Positions 8,867 through 17,494 of a stretch of 64,000 nt of DNA are shown here, piece by piece. The DNA lies in assembly GCA_965116215.1 (NCBI GenBank), contig OZ220494.1, positions 1,364,001 to 1,428,000 on the forward strand. The letters are read 5' to 3'. The stretch comes from CBDBKL01 sp965116215 (GTDB lineage: Bacteria; Bdellovibrionota; Bdellovibrionia; Bdellovibrionales; JAKFYE01). The notes below the pieces were generated by a model. The model ran no database searches, had not been told where the DNA came from, and saw only the letters and a list, made by a program, of their open reading frames with translations. Every line of letters begins with the position of its first letter. Position 1 is the first letter of the stretch. Both the position numbers and the translations under genes were made by a program.

Positions 8867-9991
8867 CTATTTAAGTGTTTTCACTTTTAAAAAATAGCGA
8901 GTCGACTTTCTCTCTCCCACTTTAGTTAAAGCATCTTTAGCAACAAGATCACCGAGATCACGAGTCGCTGTTGGGCGTGTAGCCTGAGTGATTTTAATAT
9001 ATTTCTCTGCGCTCAAACCTCCGATAAAACCATCTGGCCCCTGTTCAAACATTTTCAATAAGCATTTTTTTTGACGAAAATTTATTTTACCTTCTAATTT
9101 ATCAAAGAGTTTTGTTTTTGAAATGAGAAAATCAATATAACTTCTCGTATAATGAAGAGCTTCTTGTACTGTATCTGAAAAATATTCTAACCATCTAGTA
9201 ATTTCCATATGCTTATTGGCCTGTTCTAATGCCCCATAATATTTCTTCTTGCTCTTATTTATAACAGCAGAAAGAGCTATCAAAGTCGGTTGACCAAATC
9301 CCTGTGAAAGGGCTTTTTCAGAAACAGCTCTACCAATACGTCCATTGCCATCTTCAAATGGATGAATACACACGAAATAAAGATGTGCTATTCCGGCACG
9401 TATTAATATAGGCAAGGCTGTCTTATTGCCTGGCGCAGTATTACAAAACCAGTGTATAAAACTATCCATTTCTATTTTAATACGACTCGAAGGGGGGGCT
9501 TCAAAATGCACCCTTGGTTTATGTAAAGGACCGGAAACCACTTGCATAGATTCTTTAAAGGTACGGTAACGACCCTTATCTTTCAGATCAGTACGTCCGA
9601 AAGTTAGCATAGAATGCCATCTATATAACATTTGATGACTGAGTTTTTTGTTATAGCTTTTATATAAATTCATCATGAGATCAGCTATACCTGTTTCTGC
9701 TGTCCACATTTGTTGTTTACTTTTTCCCAAACCAAAATGCTGTCGAATGGAGGATTGTAGGCTATCTCTATCAAGATATTCTCCCTCAATCTCTGATGTT
9801 TTTAGAGCCTCAGTACTCATAAGATCCACTTTAAGTTGACTTTGATTCTCATCCGTCAAGTGCCTATAGGCCCCAAATAATAAACCTGAATTGTGCAAAA
9901 AAGTGCGTTCAGCGTTTTCAAGAGCCCTAGAATCATAGGTAAATTGAGGCCAATCTGACCTCTGCCAATTCCATATCCGTGTCCGGCCCAT
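8867..9991 (-). CDS. Fic-domain protein with N-terminal inhibitory motif and C-terminal winged helix
   Basis: Fic proteins transfer AMP or other nucleotide groups to target hydroxyls. The active-site motif HPFEDGNGRIGR at residues 210-221 is complete (catalytic His210). The inhibitory helix motif (S/T)xxxE(G/N) is present as TSEIEG at residues 65-70, so this is a class II, self-inhibited Fic. The N-terminus (MGRTRIWNWQRSDWPQF) looks like the DUF4172 domain common to 370-residue Fic proteins. The C-terminal 80 residues resemble a winged helix (RPTATRDLGDLVAKDALTKV). No antitoxin partner is adjacent, which fits internal inhibition. The target is unknown. Confidence 0.92.
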   Translation of the reverse strand: MGRTRIWNWQRSDWPQFTYDSRALENAERTFLHNSGLLFGAYRHLTDENQSQLKVDLMSTEALKTSEIEGEYLDRDSLQSSIRQHFGLGKSKQQMWTAETGIADLMMNLYKSYNKKLSHQMLYRWHSMLTFGRTDLKDKGRYRTFKESMQVVSGPLHKPRVHFEAPPSSRIKIEMDSFIHWFCNTAPGNKTALPILIRAGIAHLYFVCIHPFEDGNGRIGRAVSEKALSQGFGQPTLIALSAVINKSKKKYYGALEQANKHMEITRWLEYFSDTVQEALHYTRSYIDFLISKTKLFDKLEGKINFRQKKCLLKMFEQGPDGFIGGLSAEKYIKITQATRPTATRDLGDLVAKDALTKVGERKSTRYFLKVKTLK

Positions 9992-10034
9992 GATGAAAAA
10001 CCTTCCTTTTTATAACTTATATTATAAGGGGTTT

Positions 10035-10065
10035 ATGATGAATAAAAACACTTTTTATTCATCAT
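10035..10065. promoter_or_regulatory. Perfect AT-rich palindrome upstream of fic
   Basis: Two 14-base arms (10035-10048 and 10052-10065) are exact reverse complements around a 3-base CAC loop, followed by a T run on the plus strand. It lies about 45 bases upstream of the fic start codon. It could be an operator for fic or a weak terminator; the sequence alone does not decide. The rest of 9992-10267 shows no gene. Confidence 0.4.
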
Positions 10066-10267
10066 TTTTTGCAAAATGGGCTTCTTTCTTTTACATCTTA
10101 TCTTCTTCAATAGAGGAAATAGATGCCAAGAGGGTTTATGTCCTCCTGTGTTGCTATTTGAATAGAACTCCGATAAACAAAGAGCCCTTGTACAATATAA
10201 AAATACACTTATACAATTGTAGATCAAAAAAGGGGTGGTTCATGACCAGTTAAGAGGTTTTTATACA

Positions 10268-11701
10268 TTACAAACGAAAATGCTTTTTCAAAAGATCATT
10301 GACCGCAGTCGGATCGGCCCGACCTTTTGTCGCCTTCATAACCTGTCCCACAAAAAAACCAAACACTTTTTTCTTTCCCGACATCAACTGTTGGGCCTGA
10401 TCAGAGTGAGTGGCAATAATATCTTTTACAACTCCCTCAAGAGCCTCTCTATCCGTAATCTGCTCCAAGCCTTTATCTTGAACAATTTTCTCTGGAGCCT
10501 CTCCGGACTCCACCATTTCAGAAAAAACAGTCTTGGCTATTTTTCCAGAAATAATCCCCTCATCTATCATTTGAATCATACGTCCCAATTTTTTTGCAGA
10601 GACAGGGCTTTCGGAAGGACTCAATTGACGGACGTTCAGCTCTCTTAAAAGCTCAACCATGATCCAATTAGAAGTTACCTTTGGAGAACAACTGACTTTA
10701 TTTGTCTCTTCAAAAAATTCAGCCAACTCCTTTGAAGATGTTAAAACAAAAGCATCATACTCTGGTAGCTTATATTCCTTTTGAAATCTTTCTTTCCTTT
10801 CAAATGGTAACTCTGGTAATTTAGACTTAATCCTCTCCATCCACTCATTTGGTACATTTAACATTAAAAGATCTGGATCTGGAAAATAACGATAGTCATG
10901 TGCCTCTTCTTTTTGCCTCATTGAATAGGTTTTATCTTTTGTTGCATCATAAAGTCTTGTCTCCTGTACAACCTTCTCTCCCGACTCTAAAATATCAATT
11001 TGTCTTTCAATTTCATGCTGGAGAGCTTTTTCTATAAAACGAAAAGAATTTAAGTTTTTAAGCTCTGCTCGAACTCCAAACTTTTTATCCCCCCTTTTAC
11101 GAACACTCACGTTACAGTCACACCGTAGAGATCCTTCTTCAAGATTCCCATCATTAACTTCTAGATACAAAAGAATAGACCTTATTGCTCTAGCATATTC
11201 TGCCGCTTCTTTTGGAGACCTTATATCTGGTTCAGACACAATCTCTATCAGAGGGACAGAGCTTCTGTTTAAGTTCACCAAGGTATAGTCACTAAAGTGC
11301 ATAGATTTGCCGGCATCTTCTTCGAGATGGGCTCGGGTAATTCCCACAACCTTTTCCTTATCACCCACTAAAAATTTTACTGATCCCTTTTCACAAAGAG
11401 GTCGATCAAATTGAGAAATTTGATAACCTTTAGGCAAGTCAGGATAAAAATAATTCTTTCGGGCAAATACGGAAGATGTATTGATTTTACAGTTGAGAGC
11501 CAATCCTGTGCTCACCCCATACTCCACTGCTTTTTTATTCAAAACTGGTAGAGCACCTGGTTGTCCAGTACAGACAGGGCATGTGTTTTCATTATCTCCT
11601 GCATTGAATTGAGTGGAACAACGACAAAACATTTTTGATTTCGTCAACAATTGTGCATGAATCTCTAAACCAATCACAGGTTCATATTCATGAGATTCCA
11701 T
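10268..11701 (-). CDS. gatB: Aspartyl/glutamyl-tRNA amidotransferase subunit B
   Basis: GatB phosphorylates and amidates mischarged Glu-tRNA(Gln) or Asp-tRNA(Asn) with ammonia delivered from GatA. About 477 residues from ATG at 11701 (AAAGGA six bases upstream); the longer open frame upstream lies inside gatA and lacks family similarity. Landmarks are EPVIGLEIHAQL, the zinc-site cysteines CRCSTQF and CPVCTGQPGALP, YFYPDLPKGYQISQFD and the C-terminal YqeY-like tail (GFFVGQVMKATKGRADP). It overlaps the end of gatA by 14 bases; the operon order is gatC-gatA-gatB. Confidence 0.96.
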   Translation of the reverse strand: MESHEYEPVIGLEIHAQLLTKSKMFCRCSTQFNAGDNENTCPVCTGQPGALPVLNKKAVEYGVSTGLALNCKINTSSVFARKNYFYPDLPKGYQISQFDRPLCEKGSVKFLVGDKEKVVGITRAHLEEDAGKSMHFSDYTLVNLNRSSVPLIEIVSEPDIRSPKEAAEYARAIRSILLYLEVNDGNLEEGSLRCDCNVSVRKRGDKKFGVRAELKNLNSFRFIEKALQHEIERQIDILESGEKVVQETRLYDATKDKTYSMRQKEEAHDYRYFPDPDLLMLNVPNEWMERIKSKLPELPFERKERFQKEYKLPEYDAFVLTSSKELAEFFEETNKVSCSPKVTSNWIMVELLRELNVRQLSPSESPVSAKKLGRMIQMIDEGIISGKIAKTVFSEMVESGEAPEKIVQDKGLEQITDREALEGVVKDIIATHSDQAQQLMSGKKKVFGFFVGQVMKATKGRADPTAVNDLLKKHFRL

Positions 11702-13151
11702 CAGGTATCCTTTCCAAACATTTTGTTCTCTGCTGAATAAATGCACCCACCTGAAACAACACTTTCTCATTAAAATGTGAGGCCAACAATTGCATCCCTA
11801 TTGGCAATTTATGACGACAAAACCCTATTGGAATAGACATCCCAGGTATTCCAGACAGATTTGCAGAGACAGTAAAAACATCATTTAAATACATTTTCAA
11901 AGGGTCATTGATTCTTTCGCCAATTTTGAAACTTGTAGATGTCGTCACCGGGCTCAAAACAACATCACACTGAGTAAATGTATTTGCAAATCCAGTTCGC
12001 ATGAGGTTGAGTATTTGGCAGGCTTTTTTATAATAGGCATCATAATATCCACTAGAAAGAGCGTAAGTTCCTAAAATAATTCTACGCTTCACTTCAGTTC
12101 CAAAACCCTTTCCTCGTGTCTTTAAATAAACAGTTTCAAGATCTTGCTCAGTGCCCTCTCTCATGCCAAATCGAACTCCATCATAGCGAGCTAAATTACT
12201 GGAGGCTTCACTGGTCGCTATAATATAATAAGTGGCAACAGCCTCTTCAGCTAATGGTAAATGGACATCGACAATCTCCGCTCCTGCTGATCTTAAATGT
12301 TCTATTTGTTTCTGAATATTTTGAACAATATCTGCATCAACACCTTGAAAGGCATATTGAGGAACTCCAATTTTCAATCCAGAAACGGCGTTATCAATAT
12401 TTTCTACCCAAGATTCCTTGAGTTCTTTCGAACTCGTCGAGTCTCTATCATCAAATCCAGAAATATTTTCCAAAATAAGTGCAGAGTCTTCTATGGAGTG
12501 ACTGAACGGACCGGCTTGATCCAGACTAGAGGCAAAGGCAATAATTCCATATCGACTCACTCTTCCGTAGGTGGGTTTTAAACCCAAGACTCCACAAAAA
12601 TGAGCAGGTTGTCGAATAGATCCTCCCGTATCTGTTCCAATAGATACAGGAACCATTCTCGATGCGACAGCAGCAGCAGAGCCTCCACTTGATCCTCCGG
12701 CAACATAGTCTGTGTTCCAAGGATTATGAGTTGGACCAAAAATAGTGTGTTCTGTACTGGACCCCATTGCAAACTCATCACAATTTAACTTTCCTAAAAC
12801 AATAGCTCCGGCTTCTTCTAGTCTCTCTACAACCGTTGCAGAGTATGGAGGAATATAGTTTTCTAAAATACGAGAACAAGCTGTTGTTTTTAAATGTTTT
12901 GTACACAACATATCCTTAATACCGACAGGGACACCGGCCAGAGGACCCAGAACCTCTCCTCTCTTCCGCTTTTTATCAATAGCCCGAGCCTGCTCTTCCG
13001 CCTTTTCATTAAACGTCACAAAGGCATTGATCTGGGGGTTGAGAGTCTGCGCTCGGAGCCAAAAAGATTCTGTCACTTCCAGAGCTGTCAGCTCCCCTGT
13101 GCGCACTCTATAACTCAACTCAGTAGCCGATAATTTGCAAATATCATTCAC
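11688..13151 (-). CDS. gatA: Aspartyl/glutamyl-tRNA amidotransferase subunit A
   Basis: GatA is the amidase that releases ammonia from glutamine for GatB. The 487-residue protein has the amidase-signature Ser-cisSer-Lys triad: Lys in GVPVGIKDML, and the serines in GGSSGGSAAAVASRMVPVS and GTDTGGSIRQPA. Length is normal. Start ATG at 13151, 12 bases after the gatC stop. Presence of gatCAB implies that Gln-tRNA and/or Asn-tRNA is made by the indirect route here. Confidence 0.97.
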   Translation of the reverse strand: MNDICKLSATELSYRVRTGELTALEVTESFWLRAQTLNPQINAFVTFNEKAEEQARAIDKKRKRGEVLGPLAGVPVGIKDMLCTKHLKTTACSRILENYIPPYSATVVERLEEAGAIVLGKLNCDEFAMGSSTEHTIFGPTHNPWNTDYVAGGSSGGSAAAVASRMVPVSIGTDTGGSIRQPAHFCGVLGLKPTYGRVSRYGIIAFASSLDQAGPFSHSIEDSALILENISGFDDRDSTSSKELKESWVENIDNAVSGLKIGVPQYAFQGVDADIVQNIQKQIEHLRSAGAEIVDVHLPLAEEAVATYYIIATSEASSNLARYDGVRFGMREGTEQDLETVYLKTRGKGFGTEVKRRIILGTYALSSGYYDAYYKKACQILNLMRTGFANTFTQCDVVLSPVTTSTSFKIGERINDPLKMYLNDVFTVSANLSGIPGMSIPIGFCRHKLPIGMQLLASHFNEKVLFQVGAFIQQRTKCLERIPDGIS

Positions 13152-13163
13152 AATGATAGAACC

Positions 13164-13457
13164 TCATTTATTATAAACTAACGGCACCTTATAGAGATTC
13201 CCTGATCTATCCGGTGCGTTTTCCAAAAGATCTTCTGATAAAAAGTTGGACTGCACTTGGTCTTCAGATCTTTTTGAAAATCCTTTAGAAGGAGACTTCC
13301 ACTGTTCTACACCATCAGTGTTAATAGCATTTATTTTTTGAAAGTTTTTGAGAATACTTTGTAACTGTGGAACCAATTCTTTCTTCTCTTCCTCTGACAA
13401 CTCGAGATAAGAAAGCTTTGCTAACTTGAGTATAAGATGAGGATCAATATTTTCCAT
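13164..13457 (-). CDS. gatC: Aspartyl/glutamyl-tRNA amidotransferase subunit C
   Basis: GatC is the small subunit that wraps around and stabilises GatA in the GatCAB complex. I place the start at ATG 13457, giving 97 residues beginning MENIDPHLILKLAKLSYLEL, the family's usual opening; the longer open frame would run into the divergent ligA gene. An AAAGG site lies upstream. The C-terminus has the expected LRPD-like segment (SEDLLENAPDRSGNLYKVPL). The 78 bases between gatC and ligA must hold both divergent promoters. Confidence 0.93.
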   Translation of the reverse strand: MENIDPHLILKLAKLSYLELSEEEKKELVPQLQSILKNFQKINAINTDGVEQWKSPSKGFSKRSEDQVQSNFLSEDLLENAPDRSGNLYKVPLVYNK

Positions 13458-13535
13458 AGGGAGCTGACCTTTCTGCAGCGCACTTAATATCATTATCACT
13501 GGCCGCAAACAGGACTGATCTATATCATATTTTCC

Positions 13536-15584
13536 ATGGCGAAGAGCAATAAAAAGAGAGAAAAAGATAAAGTCCTCAAACTTCGTCAACAGATCAAAAA
13601 ATATGACTGGCACTACTATGTTTTAGATTCTCCGCTACTGACAGACAAAGAATATGATGCTCTTTATGCCGAGTTAGTGGAATTAGAACAACGAAACCCC
13701 GCTTTAATCACTCCAAACTCTCCGACACAAAGAGTGGGGGGAGAGGCTCTTTCTGCCTTTGAAAAGATCAATCACCGTACACCCATGCTATCTTTACAGA
13801 ACTCCTATTCCATAGAAGATATTTATGCCTTTCATCAACGCATTCAAAAACGACTAGGCACAGATCAAGACATCTCGTACTACTGTCAGCCTAAGCTCGA
13901 TGGCTTAGCCATGGAACTGGTCTATGAAGAAGGTCAACTTGTTAGGGCCTTGACAAGAGGCGACGGAGTCACGGGGGAAAATGTTCTCCCTAATATAAAA
14001 ACCATAAAATCCATTCCTCTCACTCTTAAGAAGGTTCCCGATATTTTTGAAGTGCGCGGAGAAGTCCTCATGTTAAAAAAGGATTTTCTATCTCTGAATA
14101 AACGACAACAAGAATTGGGAGAGACACCTTTTGCAAATCCCCGAAATGCGGCCGCAGGATCTATACGACAATTAGACTCTAAAATAACAGGAAAGAGAAA
14201 ACTTTGTTTTTTTACGTATGGTTATGGACAAATTTCACATATGAGTTTTTCAACAATGAAGGAGTTTACTCGGCTTCTTGTGCAACTTGAACTTCCCTCT
14301 TTGGGAATAAGTCCTCATCTAAAAACACTCTCAATTCAAAAGGGATTGTCTTATCTTTGCAAAACACCCCACGAGGTGACTCAATACTATGAAGCCATGT
14401 CGTCTTTAAAGCATCAACTGCCTTTCGACATTGATGGAATCGTTATCAAAGTCAGTTCGATAGAACAGCAAAAACAGCTGGGTTTCATTGCTCGCAGCCC
14501 TCGGTGGGCAGTCGCCGCTAAATACGAGCCCGAACAAGAGGAAACACAAATAGAAAATATTATTGTCCAAGTGGGTCGCACAGGGACGTTAACCCCTGTA
14601 GCTATTATGAAGCCTGTACAGATCGGTGGTGTCACCATAACAAGTGCGACATTACATAACCAAGATGAAATCAATAGAAAAGACATACGGATTAAAGATT
14701 TTGTCACTGTTCATAGGGCAGGTGATGTGATTCCCGAAATCATTGGTGTCATCAAACAGAAACGCCCTAAAAAAACAAAACGATTTAAAATGCCTTTACG
14801 GTGCCCCTCTTGTAGAGAACCTGTCACTCCTATTTCAGATGAGGTGGCATTAAGGTGTTTAAATCTTCAATGCACAGCTCGACTGAAGGAGTCGTTAAAG
14901 CATTTTGTTTCAAGAGGGGCTCTTAATATTGAAGCCCTTGGAGAAAAATTGATTCAAGCTCTAGTGGATCAGGGTTTAGTGTCTCGATTTTCTGATCTCT
15001 ACCGATTAAAAAGGGAAGATCTTCTAGCTATAGAAAGACAAGGAGAAAAATCTTCCCGTCTTATATTGAAGGGGATTGAAAAAAGCAAAAACACAACTCT
15101 TGCTCGCTTTATCTATGGCTTGGGAATTCGGTTTGTTGGAGAACAAACAGCTAGACGACTAGCTAAAGAGTTTCAAAGTATCGAAAACCTCATTCAAGCT
15201 GACAGGGAAGATTTATTAAAGATGGACGGTATTGGATCTAAAGTTGCTCAAGCCCTTCAAGAAGAGCTGCCAAAAATCAAAAAAGAAATCAAAGATCTTC
15301 AAAAGTGTGGGGTCACTATTCAATCTGATCAAAAACATCAGACAATGGACGGCCTGAGCTTTGTTCTGACAGGCACCCTTCCCCTTCCTCGTCAGAAGGT
15401 GAAAGAACAAATTGAAACTCTGGGAGGACATGTGACTTCTAGTGTTTCTCGGAGAACAAGTTATGTATTGATAGGAAAAAATCCTGGAACTAAGGGGAAA
15501 AAGGCTCAGGAACTGGACATCCCGACTTTAAATTGGGAGACATTCCATCTCTTAGTTCAAAAAAGAAAAGAGGAAGTTCCTTAA
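13536..15584 (+). CDS. ligA: NAD-dependent DNA ligase LigA
   Basis: LigA seals nicks in replication and repair using NAD+. The 682-residue protein has all domains in order: Ia (YDWHYYVLDSPLLTDKEYD), adenylation with the nucleophile Lys at about 120 in QPKLDGLAMEL, the OB fold, the Cys4 zinc finger (CPSCREPVTPISDEVALRC plus CTA), helix-hairpin-helix repeats (GLGIRFVGEQTARRLA, MDGIGSKVAQAL), and a BRCT domain (FVLTGTLPLPRQKVKEQIE). Start ATG; length is normal. It is divergent from gatC and converges on the histone gene. Confidence 0.97.
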   Translation: MAKSNKKREKDKVLKLRQQIKKYDWHYYVLDSPLLTDKEYDALYAELVELEQRNPALITPNSPTQRVGGEALSAFEKINHRTPMLSLQNSYSIEDIYAFHQRIQKRLGTDQDISYYCQPKLDGLAMELVYEEGQLVRALTRGDGVTGENVLPNIKTIKSIPLTLKKVPDIFEVRGEVLMLKKDFLSLNKRQQELGETPFANPRNAAAGSIRQLDSKITGKRKLCFFTYGYGQISHMSFSTMKEFTRLLVQLELPSLGISPHLKTLSIQKGLSYLCKTPHEVTQYYEAMSSLKHQLPFDIDGIVIKVSSIEQQKQLGFIARSPRWAVAAKYEPEQEETQIENIIVQVGRTGTLTPVAIMKPVQIGGVTITSATLHNQDEINRKDIRIKDFVTVHRAGDVIPEIIGVIKQKRPKKTKRFKMPLRCPSCREPVTPISDEVALRCLNLQCTARLKESLKHFVSRGALNIEALGEKLIQALVDQGLVSRFSDLYRLKREDLLAIERQGEKSSRLILKGIEKSKNTTLARFIYGLGIRFVGEQTARRLAKEFQSIENLIQADREDLLKMDGIGSKVAQALQEELPKIKKEIKDLQKCGVTIQSDQKHQTMDGLSFVLTGTLPLPRQKVKEQIETLGGHVTSSVSRRTSYVLIGKNPGTKGKKAQELDIPTLNWETFHLLVQKRKEEVP

Positions 15585-15591
15585 GATGGCC

Positions 15592-15635
15592 GAATCCCCC
15601 ATGAAAAAACCACAACGCCTTCCAATGGGGAATTC
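15592..15635. terminator. Possible shared terminator hairpin between ligA and the histone gene
   Basis: Two 11-base arms (15592-15602 and 15625-15635) pair at 10 of 11 positions across a 22-base loop, in the 63-base gap between two converging genes. There is no clear T run, so a rho-independent terminator is only a suggestion. Confidence 0.3.
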
Positions 15636-15647
15636 AGTAAAAAGAAG

Positions 15648-15842
15648 CTAGATATGATCTGTGCCAATATCACGAGCCATCACAGTCTTTCGACCATCGG
15701 CCTTGGCACTATCTACTCCTCTTTTACACAGTCTTTCAACAGCCTGACTTAAAACCTCAATGGTTTCCGCAGACGTATTGCAACCACCTGTTTCTTTAAT
15801 ATGTTTTTTTACCTTGCTTGTTACGACTAACACGTCGGCCAT
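15648..15842 (-). CDS. Bacterial histone (archaeal-type histone fold, HBb-like)
   Basis: A 64-residue protein starting at ATG 15842, with a strong GGAGGA site five bases upstream; the longer frame to 15896 lacks such a site. It starts MADVLVVTSKVKKHIKETGG, has a middle helix with TSAETIEVLSQAVERLC, and ends with RKTVMARDIG, the loop-2 RKTV motif of archaeal histones (RKTVKAED). That is one complete histone fold: short, long, short helix. A histone of this size and pattern is known from Bdellovibrio bacteriovorus (Bd0055/HBb) as a major chromatin protein. DNA binding is inferred from the family. Two cysteines (21 and 39) may be of interest. Confidence 0.9.
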   Translation of the reverse strand: MADVLVVTSKVKKHIKETGGCNTSAETIEVLSQAVERLCKRGVDSAKADGRKTVMARDIGTDHI

Positions 15843-15922
15843 AAATTCCTCCAACACATCTGAACCTATTAAGCGTGCTCTAAACCAAAGAATCAAGGGT
15901 TCTTTTCGAACAGGCTCGATTT

Positions 15923-15990
15923 CAGAGGGAGTTTTTTATTTTTCACCTTTTAACAAAGGCTTAACGCAGGCCGTTTATCCCCCCTTCAAA
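15923..15990 (-). repeat. Dispersed intergenic repeat, copy G (partial)
   Basis: In the gap between the histone and the MltD-like gene. On the minus strand it shares with copy C the blocks GAAGGG-GATAAACG-CCTG and, after a gap, a run ending AAACT-CTCTGA. Minus-strand reading gives EGGINGLR then AFVKR, against GRINDLS and KRAFF in copy C, with two in-frame stops. Weaker than copies A, B and C. The rest of 15843-16191 shows only a palindrome (below) and no gene. Confidence 0.35.
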
Positions 15991-16123
15991 TCGCAGAGAA
16001 CTCTCCCAAAAGAGGTGGTCAAAAAATCCTCTTGGCTCAACAGGACATGATAATGCTTTGCAAAAAGACATTTGTCGAGTTTTTAAACATATCTTCCCTA
16101 GAGAAGATGGGTGAAATATTTTT

Positions 16124-16148
16124 AAGTTATTAGAATAACTTAGTTTTT
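16124..16148 (+). terminator. Palindrome followed by T run (terminator-like or operator)
   Basis: Arms 16124-16131 and 16134-16141 are perfect 8-base inverted repeats with a 2-base centre, followed by AGTTTTTAT. It lies about 45 bases upstream of the MltD-like gene start. The stem is AT-rich, so it is weak as a terminator; an operator for the downstream gene is equally possible. Confidence 0.3.
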
Positions 16149-16191
16149 ATCCTCTGGTCTGAAGGCATCAGCTTTGCTTTGGAATAAAGGC

Positions 16192-17427
16192 ATGAAACAC
16201 TTACCTTATGCCTCGGATACAGCTAAAACACGTGTTCAGAAAACCAATAAAAGTGCACGAAAAAAGGTCAGTCGCCGCAAACGGTATTTTTTATCTTTTC
16301 TTTTTTACATCCTCGTTCCCTCGATCGCCGTAGGCTTGGTTTATAAAATAAACCCCTCTGCATTGAATGTTTTTGCAGAGATCAAATACTTTGTTCAGCA
16401 GAAGATAGAGTCTATCACAACAGACCCTAAGAACTTAACGCGAAAATTTACAAATGCAGAATTACACCTTTTAAACAACCCAACGTCCTCCATAAAGGAG
16501 GCCGATAGGGAAAGACAAGAGTTTATGAAAACATATCATAGAGCCAGTGTTCATTCTCTCCATTACTATGACTCTAAAATAACAAGGTTAGATATTCTTC
16601 AAGACAAGTATGAAAAGATTCCTCCAGCCTTTAATATTCCCCAAAAGCTCCGATTGCATGTTGGCTTTTGGCTTAATATTTATTCAAAATTCAGTTCTCG
16701 CTATTACATTCTTCATCATGAACAGTACCCATGGCTTGTCTATGATATTGTAGACACTAACCCTATTCTACAATCTCAACAAACATCTCAGGGCAAACAA
16801 AAAGCCATCAAAAGTTTACTTATCAAGAGAAAAAACTTAGTCGTTCATCATATTAAGGCTCTCAAACAAAAGAAGAAATCGGCACGACTCACAAAAAAAC
16901 AAAAAAGATATGCTCGACTATTGTCAAAATTAAAAGGCAAGAAGATCACGAACATCAACCAAGCCATGAAAACGGTTCACATTCAAGTGGGTCAAAAAGA
17001 TAATGTGAAAAAAGGATTTATTTCAGGCCTGAAACACCCTACAAAAATAGAAGAAATTTTTGCTAAATATCAAATTCCAACTCGCTATAAATACAGTGCC
17101 AAAGATATTGTAAAAATAATAAAAGAGCAAAGAGCACGACGCCGTCGCTTTTCTCCCAATCGATTTCTCTCAGAATTTTTAGCTGCACTTTATGTGGAGA
17201 GATATCAAAAAGAAATTTTTGGACTGCGCACGTCTCTTCCTTTAAAGAAGACCAAAGCCATTACTCTTTCTAAAAAATTACAAATACGTGAAATTATAAA
17301 AAAGTTTTCTATCAACTTTAAAGACTTAAAACTTTTTAATCCTAGGCTTCGCCACAGAAATATTAATGTGACCACTTGGGTGCCCAAGGGCTATCATCTG
17401 CATTTGCCAAAAAGGCAGAGGAGTTAA
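16192..17427 (+). CDS. MltD-like membrane-anchored protein lacking the lytic transglycosylase core
   Basis: About 411 residues from ATG at 16192 (an in-frame TTG at 16174 is less likely). A basic N-terminus is followed by one transmembrane helix (FLSFLFYILVPSIAVGLVY, about 30-48), so the bulk should be periplasmic. Residues about 265-295 (HIQVGQKDNVKKGFISG, then IEEIFAKYQIPTRY) match the stretch just before the catalytic domain of MltD-type transglycosylases. Residues about 302-335 (DIVKII, then RFSPNRFLSEFLAALYVERY) match the stretch just after it, and the end (FNPRLR, VPKGYHLHLP) matches the usual MltD tail. The core with the catalytic Glu is absent without loss of frame. It is probably non-catalytic; role unknown. 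Confidence 0.7.
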   Translation: MKHLPYASDTAKTRVQKTNKSARKKVSRRKRYFLSFLFYILVPSIAVGLVYKINPSALNVFAEIKYFVQQKIESITTDPKNLTRKFTNAELHLLNNPTSSIKEADRERQEFMKTYHRASVHSLHYYDSKITRLDILQDKYEKIPPAFNIPQKLRLHVGFWLNIYSKFSSRYYILHHEQYPWLVYDIVDTNPILQSQQTSQGKQKAIKSLLIKRKNLVVHHIKALKQKKKSARLTKKQKRYARLLSKLKGKKITNINQAMKTVHIQVGQKDNVKKGFISGLKHPTKIEEIFAKYQIPTRYKYSAKDIVKIIKEQRARRRRFSPNRFLSEFLAALYVERYQKEIFGLRTSLPLKKTKAITLSKKLQIREIIKKFSINFKDLKLFNPRLRHRNINVTTWVPKGYHLHLPKRQRS

Positions 17428-17428
17428 T

Positions 17429-17475
17429 CTGTTCTGGACTGGATTGAGCACCATCCAGCTTACGCCTTTAGCAAA
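17429..17475 (-). repeat. Dispersed intergenic repeat, copy E (short)
   Basis: Begins one base after the stop of the MltD-like gene. A 36-base block aligns with copy A at 27 of 36 positions without gaps. On the minus strand it reads SWMVLNPVQNRL against SWIVLDAIKHRI in copy A. Too short alone, but the ungapped match supports membership. Confidence 0.5.
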
Positions 17476-17494
17476 GAATAAAAAAAGTGGTTCT

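Noticed and set aside
9990..10253. Plus-strand open frame between fic and gatB
   Set aside because: Covers the palindrome and AT-rich gap; no motif, and it conflicts with a fic promoter in that place.
15843..15896. Eighteen-residue extension of the histone
   Set aside because: No ribosome site for the longer form, and GGAGGA precedes the inner ATG.
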